From the NCBI RefSeq assembly GCF_030247185.1, contig NC_080570.1, positions 163,096,882 to 163,160,881 of the forward strand: 64,000 nucleotides of DNA, given 5' to 3'. Shown piece by piece: positions 55,988 through 64,000 of this stretch (within the stretch, counting starts at the first letter, position 1; each line of letters opens with the position of its first letter). Under the pieces are notes generated by a model. That model was not told the DNA's origin and searched no databases. It worked only from the letters and a program-made list of their open reading frames with translations. The DNA is from Malaya genurostris (taxonomy: Eukaryota; Arthropoda; Insecta; Diptera; Culicidae). Both the position numbers and the translations under genes were made by a program.

Positions 55988-56707
55988 AAAATCATTATCC
56001 AGTCCCACACTGGAAAAAATTGACTAAAATTTGGAACTTAATTTGTTTTTTCAAATAGTTTTTGTCGAAAAATTACAAACGAAATCAGTCATATTTTCGA
56101 TTAGTCATATTTTCGATTAAATATACTGAAAAAAATCTTATCAAATCTTACACTGAAAAAAAAAATTCCTAAAAATTCAAATTCGATTTTTGACCGATTT
56201 TCTCGAATAGTTATTGTCGAAATATTACAAATCCCACAAAAAAGTGTTGTACTGGTGATTTTCACAAAATAATCAAATTTTTGAATTAAACTTCTGGAAA
56301 AAGAATCCTTGTCGAGTCCTACACTGAATAAAATTTACCAAAATTTTTTACCATTTTTTTGAACAGTTATGTTCGAAAAATTACAAAACCCACAAAAAAA
56401 GCGTTGTACCAAGTGAATTTCACAAAATCAGTCAATTTTTCTTATAAAAATACTGAAAAAAAAATATTTATAGAGTTCTACACTGAATAAAGTAGACTAA
56501 AATTTTCTGACCAATTTTGTTCAACGGTTATGGTCGAAAAATTACAAAATCTACAAAAAGTGTTGCATTAGTAATTTTCACAAAATCAGTCAAATGTTCG
56601 AAAAATTACAAATTGTGCAAAAAATTGTTGTAGTAGTGATTTTCACAAAATCAGTCAAATTTTCAAATAAAAATACTGAAAAAAAATCCTTATCGAGTCC
56701 TAGACTG
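55988..56707 (+). repeat. ~720 bp direct repeat, right flank of LOA-like copy 2
   Basis: Partner of 52627-53328, with a private 16-base duplication near 56100 ('agtcatattttcgatt') and a few substitutions. After CTAGACTG the sequence continues as ordinary satellite-like DNA. Confidence 0.85.
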
Positions 56708-57949
56708 AAAAAAAATTAACTTGAAATTCAAAATCGATTTACGAAAAACCCCATTTCAAATTTTATTAAAATTTCATTCCAATATAGGTGGTTATGTTCT
56801 CCACCAATCGTTCATACATTGCAAGATTGGCACTTTTGAAAAAAAAACAGTTTTACTAGCAATAACTTTTTCTTGCCCAAACTGATTTTTATTTAGTGTT
56901 TTTTTTTATCGATAACTGAAGTAAACTGAAAGTCATTTTCATCCATCAATCCAATCCAATAAAATTAAATTTGGGCGGAGATTTCACAGAATAGTCTATC
57001 GCTAGTTACCCGATATTTGCAAAAAGTATCAGTAAAATGGACAAGAGAAGGTTTAGTTAGAAACACTTTTGTTTTGTAAACCAACTTGATTTTTTTTCCA
57101 GTGTACTATTCGAATAGACGTATTCGAATTTGCAAGGTGCTGCACCCTCTTCGATTTGAATGAAACTCTCTCGACATCTCGAGACTTCATCGTCAAAAGT
57201 CACTTTACTTACTTTGTTTTCTCAAAATTGATCTAGATTGTCTTTTGAAAAGGGCTAGATTTTTGTTTTTTCCTTTTTTCTATGCGATAAATTATTGTCG
57301 AAAAATGACAAATCGTACAGAGTTGCTAGAGGTGTGCACAAAACTGGTCTAATTTTTAGATTAAAATAATAAAAAAAATTCTTAGAGTCCTGAAATGAAA
57401 AAAAAATCGATTTAAAAATTTTTAAATTAAATTCCAAATATTATGATTCTCTTTTTGAATGAATTTTTGACCCACGATAGATAATTATGTTCCCTGCCAA
57501 TCTTCCATGTGTTGCAAGATGGGCATTTTATTAGGGGAACAAAGTTTGTCTAACAAAAACTTTGTCTTATCCAGAGCACGTAGGCTTTCTGCAAATATCG
57601 GGCAACTAGCAATAAGGTATTCGGTGTGATTTTCCTCCAAACTGAGTTTCATTGGAACCGTAGATGACTATGACTTTTAGTTTAGTTTAGTTTTCGATCA
57701 AAAAGACACTGAAAAAATTCAGTTCGAAAAAGAAATAGTTTTTGTTAGAAAAATAGGTTGATAGGGAACATAATCACCTTTCTTGGGATAAATTTGATCA
57801 AAATTTAAATTTTTTTGTAATTTTAATTTTATTTAAATCAGTTTTTCAGTGTAGGACACGATAAGGGGGTTTTCAGTATTCTTAGTCGAAAATTTGACTG
57901 ATTTTGTGAATATCACATTATTCTTCTCAAAAAAATTGCATGAACTTGA
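56708..57949 (+). repeat. Degenerate satellite-like units and AT-rich DNA
   Basis: Contains diverged units of the same family: 57150-57255 ('gatttgaatgaaactctctc', 'caaaagtcactttacttac', 'attgtcttttgaaaagg'), 57280-57450, and a reversed unit at about 57710-57920 ('tcagtgtaggac'). No gene. Confidence 0.5.
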
Positions 57950-58395
57950 ACTTAGCGAAGCACTTATCGCTGATGATACTGCAAATAGGTGAATAATATG
58001 GTTGTAATGCTAATAAATGCCCATTTTTTTTTCCTCCTCAAGTTTCTATGAATTTAACGAAGCACATCTTTTTCTTAAATGAATTTGACAACAAACCGAA
58101 ACCCAGGGAATAATTTGTTACTGATTAGTTGTTAAATAGTTACAGTCCTTTTGAACTAGTTGTTCAGTTTTTTTTAAGTTTCAATAAGTTCATATGAATT
58201 TAACGAAGCACTTCTCCTAAATGAGCCTGAAAACAACCCAAAACCCAGTAGATAGTTTGTTGCTAATTAGTAACGGTGATTTTTAATTTGTTGTTCAATT
58301 ATTATATGAAGTTAGCGAAACATCTCTCCTAAACAAACTTGAAAACAACTTGAAACCCAGTGGATGTGCTTCGCTAAATTTATGTTCATAATTTA
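57950..58395. repeat. Degenerate tandem units with 'ATTTAACGAAGCAC'
   Basis: 'atgaatttaacgaagcac' recurs at about 58047, 58194 and (diverged) 58303, each followed after ~30-45 bases by 'gacaacaaaccgaaacccag' or similar. A reversed copy 'gtgcttcgctaaatttatg' closes the block at about 58367. Class unknown. Confidence 0.55.
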
Positions 58396-61300
58396 AACTT
58401 TTTGAAAAAAATATGAGGCTTTCAAGAACTACAAATACTTTTTTTCCGATACTGTAATAAACAAAAGAAATTGTCATGTAATTTTCGATTGAATTTTTAA
58501 TGTTTGACATCGATTTTTTTTATTTAATTACATTTGGGTTCTAATGACTTTTTCAATTCGTTGTGCTTTAAATTCTTTTCATTTTCACGCAGAGATTTTC
58601 AGATTCCCCTAAAAAATACAGATTTTAATGTGACAACCCTGAGTCCGTGAGGCTCGCGATAGACAACAAGGGCAACAAAAAATCAACCTTCGTTACGTGA
58701 ATGCGCCCGTTCACAGCCTACTTATACAGAGGATTTCGATAATGCAACCAAAAAAAACGCCCCATATGCAGAGCCCATTTGTGAAGCCCGCGCAAAAAAA
58801 GACGAACCGTTTTCGAATGACGGATAGTTCGTGCGCTTCACTCTTCCACCGTGTTAGCATTCGAATGTTGTTGAGTCCAAGTTGAATTGCCGGGATTGAC
58901 TCGTGGTTCGGTGTAAAGTACGCATAGGCGCAGACAGTAACGCAAAAAAAAACTAAAACCGTCAGCCTGCTTTGATGAAATGAAGCCAAAGCGAACCGAT
59001 CTTCTACAACTTGATTTATATTTGTGCCGTTTCGTTCGTTCGTTCGTCCGACTGGCAGCAGGCCATGGGAAAGACGATCAAACGGAGGGGATCAGACCAG
59101 AGAGAAAAAAACTGTAGATGGACGAAGAAACCAAACCGACAACGTGGACTACGTTAAGAGGGTTTCGAGCGTGCAGTGAAGGGAGCGGAAGGAGGTCCAG
59201 GGCAGATGATGATGACGGTTAATCCCTAAATTGTTAATCGAAGCTTGGCTTGGGCAGGTATAAGCCGGATCGATATTCTAATTTCTTTCCACTCCCGCTC
59301 GGGATTGGAGAGGGGATTAACTCAGACAGAGGGAAGTCGAAGGTAATCGATACGCTTTTCATCTCGTTTTGCTCATTACACATGAATGAAGCGATTATTG
59401 ACATTTAATCTCAACCCGAGAGCATGAGAGTTTCAACCGATTGTCGGCTTGCGAGTGAAGATTAAACGACGGAAGCCGACATCCTCGAGTAGTTTTTTTT
59501 TGGTGTTGTTGCTGTCCGAACTTGAGAGGTGAGCTTAAGCGTAAGCATTCAATGGTTTGCTCGTTGACAGGCACGGTGGAAACCACTGACAGCATCTGAC
59601 AGCACGTTTCTATTCTACTAAGAACAATCGGGACCAAATCAGTCGAAAATTGGAAAAGCATAAACCCATCCGTTTGCAAGCACTTAACAGCCTAAGTGCG
59701 AAGGTTGCCACCTTTTCCCAGGAATCAGTCACTTGAGAATGTTCGAAAGATGTCCTAAACAAATATGGAAATTCGAGACAGTAAAAGAATCCTGTGGTCG
59801 GATCCGCCGCTTCTGAGGGAGAACTTTCTCCAGCTGTCAGCAGGAGTTTTTTTTTCTCTATTTTTGAGACTGAGACTGATGAGTAGCGTGGCTAATGAGG
59901 AACTTGCCTGTTCGATGATGATTATGCAGCAGTTTCGGTCACCTACCGGGTAGCGACAGGAGGTCAAACTATCCGCAAAAAGGAATCAGCACAGATCTTT
60001 GGTTCCGATTCATTGGGAACCGACCGGAATTCCCATCCATGAACTGCAGGCGTCGTCGTCTCCGGGCCTGTCCGCTCGATCGCAAGCAGAGCCAAGGTTC
60101 GTTGCGCTCCGTTGAATTTGCGCATCGTTTCACTACATATTCTGCTTCTGGAGAGTTCTTCTGCCCCTTCGGGCTTGACTGTGCCGTCGTAATAACCGTT
60201 CCGTGCTGCTGCTGAGGAAGGGGATCGGCAACTCGATCCTCCCGCTGTCGATTGCGGATAGCGGGGCGATGTGATGCGAATCGACGCTGATGACGATGAC
60301 GGTGGTGTTTTGCAGGCAGGCAGGCAGGCAACTTGTCTGAGCTCGGGAGTGTTGGACCGGTGGAATGGAAGTGATGTGTGTGTGGGGGGTAGTCGAGAGA
60401 CTGGCTATGTGATACCTACTTGCCTCAGGCAGTGTAAGCTGTTGGTGAGCGGAGTTTGTGGTAGCACGAGAACACGGACGAGGTGTACTCCGAAAGCCGA
60501 CTTTGATCTTTTCCTCATTCCTTTTTTGTTCTCTTCATACTCACCCTCTCTTGGTTTTATTGCTTGTTTCGCTTGGACTCGTCGGTCTGTGTGTGTGAGT
60601 GTGTGCGCATCCATTATCCTCCCCCTTTTTCCCATTCCGCTTCCTACAGCGGATTTTTTTTGCAATTCTGACCAACAGGACAAACCAGCTAAAGCTTTAT
60701 AATTAATCAAAAACTGGCATGTAAATCTTAATGTGATTTAAATATGACAGGATGGTTTAATTTTTACAAATGTTTTATTTTGATCCTCTTTTGGCCTCGG
60801 GGTCCGCGTATCGATTGGCATCATGATCGAATCGGAACGTGTACGTGCAGCCAGCAGCCAGGCCGAGTAATTTCGGCAATTATATGATCTCCTCTCGATC
60901 ACCAGCCAGACCCCATTTCCATAGTATAAGCGATTCTTTTTTTTCCCCGGTGGAAATTTAATTCAATTTTCATAACTTAAAGCCAAACTATTAAAGCTAA
61001 TTTCGATTATTTATCTTTCGATCCATCCGCCGCCATACAGTTTCGCCCGGAGTTCGGATACGAGTGAGAATGATCGCCGCCAGAGCTGCTGCTGCCGCCG
61101 CCGCCGGAACGGTTTTGTGTCGGTTGAAATAGTCGGCAAAGATCAAAGCGAAAACTTCCTCCCTTCCGTCGGCTGCCTACTGCTGCTAACGTCGCCATTA
61201 CATACGGCCCCCTATTTTTTCGTTGTTGTTGTTGTTATATGTGGAATTGCTGACTACGGATGACTACGGCGGCGTGGGGTCGCGGTGACGGCTTGCATGA

Positions 61301-62228
61301 AAGAGTGTGTAGTTTATGTTATTAAATTGAGCTGCCGGCTGTACGGCTGAGCTGGCTGACGTGTTCTCTGTGTAAATTTTGATTATTTGCTTTAATCCCA
61401 GCAGTTTAATGGTGGATATAATTCTCCCCGCTCGCCGATCGGTGCGATCGATTTCATTACAACCGCGTCCGATCGACCAGGAGGAGGTTTTCTCCGGGTA
61501 AAATTGAGATAAATATTAAGAGCTCTGATTGCAACAGGTTGCGCGGCTATTCGCGAAGAGTGCTTAATTGCTGATGCTGCTGCTGCTGGTATCTGGCGGT
61601 CGATAATGAAAGCCCGGAATTCAATTAGATTTGAACTGGCGAGTAGCGCTCTGTAATTAGCAACATTTGGTGGTCGGCTGAGATTGAACCGAGGGCGGAT
61701 GTTCTGTCCTTTCCAAGGGGGATGATGATGGCTAGTAGTATTTCTGCTTTTTCGTCGAAAACAAAAAACGAATGTGAGTTAACCTGGGATTGAAGATCAG
61801 AATTCAGTCTCTAGTATTATATTCTATCAGAATCGGCACTCATTGCTAATCCATCATTGTCAGAGTTCCCACAGTCATCTTCAAATTTTATGAAAATTCG
61901 ATGATATTCTCACAAGCACTTTTATGATCGTAAAATACATGCAGATTTGCAACCTGTTTATTAAAAAAAAAACTTAAATCTGGCAAGAAATCTGTACCAA
62001 CAGACAAAAATCTTAGCTTTTTCAAGCAAATAAGTCTATTCATGAACTTGAATGTGCGAGATATTGTTTCCGAACAATTTATTATATTCAAAAAAAATTA
62101 AGGAGACTAGCATTCAACGGTTTGTGACGTAATTGGTGCCAATATTATGGCTTTGCGAGGTTGGAATGAACAATTTTCTGTAGTTTTGTTAAATCGAAGC
62201 GAATGAACCAGATCTCACCTTAACCAAT
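58396..62228. other. 3.8 kb non-coding DNA, probably intronic
   Basis: No gene is supportable. From about 58.6 kb the DNA is GC-richer with many simple repeats: (TTCG)n at 59032-59049, (GCAG)n at 60314-60330, GT-rich at 60588-60607, GCT/GCC tracts at 61085-61108 and (TTG)n at 61222-61236. Such composition is common in regulatory introns of dipteran developmental genes, which would fit the Frizzled-CRD gene. Frames at 60271-60702 and 61007-61198 are driven by these repeats. Confidence 0.4.
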
Positions 62229-62230
62229 AA

Positions 62231-63397
62231 AGACTGTCCCAGACTGTTGTTTACACTCTTCTCTAACCACTTGTGCAGTTGTTTATTCGTTTTCATTAGT
62301 TTGTTTCGAAATACGTGGACTTTCAGCAGAACAACGTCGAAAAATTATGTACAAATGGTGCACAGAACGCGGACTGTCACTGAGAAAGATAGCAAAAATG
62401 GAAGCAGTAAGTGAAAATGCAATCAGGAAGTTCGGTAACACCTTTGAGGATAAACCAAAAACGGGTCGTAAAAAAGGTCCTGCTAACCCTCAGCTGGATA
62501 AACGTATACTGAAGGCGTTCGAGCAAAAGAAGCAGGTTTCAGTTCGGGTTGTTGCCAAAAAAGTGGGCACTTCGAAGTCAAATGTTCTTCGTGCTAGAGA
62601 ACGTTTGAATCTTCGAACCTATAAGAAGCAGAAACAACCAAAACGTAGTCCGAAACAAGAAGCATCGATCAGGCCGAGGGTTCGAAAGCAGTACAATACG
62701 ATTCTTGCTGGAAATTTGAACTGCATAATCATGGACGACGAAACCTACGTGAAACTCGATTATAAATCCTTGCCGGGACCAGTTAAACCAGTCCGAGACA
62801 TCGATGGAAGTCGAAAAATTTGGTAAGAAAGCTATGGTCTGGCAAGCAATTTGTAGCTGCGGTAAGATTTCGAAACCCTTCATCACCACTGCTTCAATGA
62901 ACAGCGAAATATACATCAAGGAATGTTTACAAAAACGACTGCTACCCATAATTCGAAGCCACAAGGATCCTGTTGTCTTCTGGCCAGATCTTGCTTCTTG
63001 CCACTACTCGAAATCAACTACCAAAAATGTCACTTTCGTCCCAAAAGACATGAATCCACCAAATTGCCCACAACTTCGACCAATTGAGGAATTTTGGGCA
63101 TTAACGAAGGCACATCTTAGGAAACATGTCTCGGCAGCCGAAACCATTCAACAGTTCGAAAAAGATTGGAAAAAAGTGTCAAAACTTGTCGCCAAGAAGT
63201 CTGTACGGAATTCAATGAGGAACGTTCGCAAGAAGGTGCGCCAGCTAGTCTACAATGGCTAAGTAGCAAATGTTGAGAATAATATTCTGTTGTTGTAGTC
63301 TAATATTATCAGTATATCGAATAAATTTTGAATATCTAACACTTGTGAATTATTTACAGCGAAATCAAAGTGCGTCCATACTTTCTGGGACAGTCTT
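62231..63397 (+). mobile_element. Tc1/mariner DD37E element, TA-flanked (subfamily C copy 2)
   Basis: The ends AAGACTGTCCCAGA and TCTGGGACAGTCTT lie inside TA at 62229-62230 and 63398-63399. It is 1167 bp, about 100 bp shorter than copy 1 at 20007-21276 because of small deletions in the leader and coding region. It is closely similar to copy 1 over the whole length and in the opposite orientation. Confidence 0.9.
62311..63262 (+). pseudogene. DD37E transposase pseudogene (subfamily C copy 2)
   Basis: The expected start codon is ATA at 62311-62313 (IRGLSAEQRRKIMYKWC), so translation could only begin at the internal ATG 62347. The first frame covers the helix-turn-helix region and the first Asp (CIIMDDETYVKLDYKSLPGP). 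A small deletion then shifts the frame near 62780. The second frame (62804-63262) carries MVWQAICSCGKISKPFITTA, FWPDLASCHYSKS, and RPIEEFW. Five residues (VEWFT in copy 1) are deleted between the second Asp and Glu, leaving 32 instead of 37. It ends VRKKVRQLVYNG at TAA. Confidence 0.88.
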
Positions 63398-63399
63398 TA

Positions 63400-64000
63400 A
63401 TGCATATTTTTCAAAATCACAAATTGGAAATTGTTGCTGCAGGTTGAAACAACGGTATAGATAATTTGGATAAAAACCTAATTGTGATGGATGTATATTT
63501 TTTTCAGTTCCCAAAAAGTGTCCGGCTTAGCCCCGGTCTCCCCTATGCGATTTCCTCCAAGTGCAACTTACTTGAAGCAGAATGGATCGAGTTTAAAAAT
63601 GCTAGCACTGATAAAGGAAAGGTTTCAAAAACAAAGTAGTCTGACACTAAGTAGGTCGGCAGCACCGCCAACTGCTGTCAAAACAGTACAGTGGTACACT
63701 TCAAATAAACAGTGTGTCCAGATATTGAATGACACAAGTTTTAATCCGACAAATCAGTTTTCGGTGAAAAGACATTTTCGGAAACATCAACCACTCAGCG
63801 ATGACGGACCGTGGTGAAATGGATGTCGGCGGAGCGGTTTGCGGCCCACTCTCCAAGTAGATTCTAAACAAAAACATGAATTGGAAACGAATGAACTAGC
63901 AATCGGTACGAATTCCCAACTGAAGTGATAAGATTTGAATTTTACCCAAACCTCCATCGAACGAGGGGCGAGATGGATTTTGCTCGTATTTCATGTACGG
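63400..64000. other. Right edge, no gene called
   Basis: A frame from about 63491 to 63817 follows a TTTTTTTCAG acceptor-like tract, but neither its phase nor its content (e.g. KVSGLAPVSPMRFPPSATYL) fits the Frizzled-CRD gene, and 'ggcttagcccc' recalls a motif also present near 32985. Left uncalled. Confidence 0.35.

Noticed and set aside
60271..60702. 143-codon plus-strand frame
   Set aside because: Driven by simple repeats (GCAG, GT), with an equally long antisense frame and no recognisable domain.
61007..61198. Gly/Ser-rich 63-codon minus-strand frame
   Set aside because: Low-complexity translation of GCT/GCC trinucleotide tracts.
63491..63817. Frame after an acceptor-like tract near the right edge
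   Set aside because: Does not continue a Frizzled-type domain, and contains a motif shared with non-coding DNA near 32985.

Overview
The window looks like nuclear DNA of a mosquito (Culicidae, probably a large repeat-rich culicine-type genome). The evidence is a perilipin gene of the insect Lsd-2 type, several Tc1/mariner elements of the DD37E spacing known from mosquitoes, tRNA-related SINEs of the kind found in Aedes-like genomes, LOA-type non-LTR retrotransposons, and many foldback (MITE-like) elements in AT-rich non-coding DNA. The species cannot be fixed from the sequence alone.

Three host genes are supportable. (1) A minus-strand gene for a secreted or lumenal protein has its first coding exon at about 7162-7557 and the start of a second exon at 1-36; the 7.1 kb intron between them is full of transposon remains. 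(2) A complete minus-strand three-exon perilipin gene, Lsd-2 (22706-25248, 344 aa), has a plausible TATA plus initiator promoter near 25.7 kb. (3) The first coding exon of a plus-strand gene at 48378-48620 encodes a signal peptide and the start of a Frizzled-type cysteine-rich domain. Its promoter is probably near 48.0 kb and its intron probably runs to or beyond the right edge.

Everything else is mobile or repetitive. Working left to right: DD37E copies of at least three subfamilies (1.1-2.3, 4.5-5.5, 14.0-15.0, 20.0-21.3 and 62.2-63.4 kb) plus fragments; a dispersed repeat with ~165 bp spacing and 'CCGGAACCGGAAGTCGG' motifs (3.3, 5.5-6.5, 10.7-11.2, 17.0-17.3, 18.0-18.3 and 36.9-37.5 kb); two internally deleted mariners head-to-tail sharing one TA (26.1-27.9 kb); two defective LOA-like retrotransposons with the same internal deletion, frameshift and stop, one flanked by a 150 bp direct repeat (28.1-31.0 kb) and the other by a ~700 bp direct repeat (52.6-56.7 kb); a P-element-like transposase fragment (35.8 kb); a 1.07 kb element with 143 bp identical inverted ends (40.4-41.5 kb); and a 1.85 kb degenerate 13 bp minisatellite that repeatedly flips strand (44.9-46.7 kb).

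No prokaryotic-type operons, CRISPR arrays or rRNA genes are visible. The most unusual signals are the paired defective retrotransposons with very long flanking duplications, the identical 143 bp inverted ends, and the strand-switching minisatellite.
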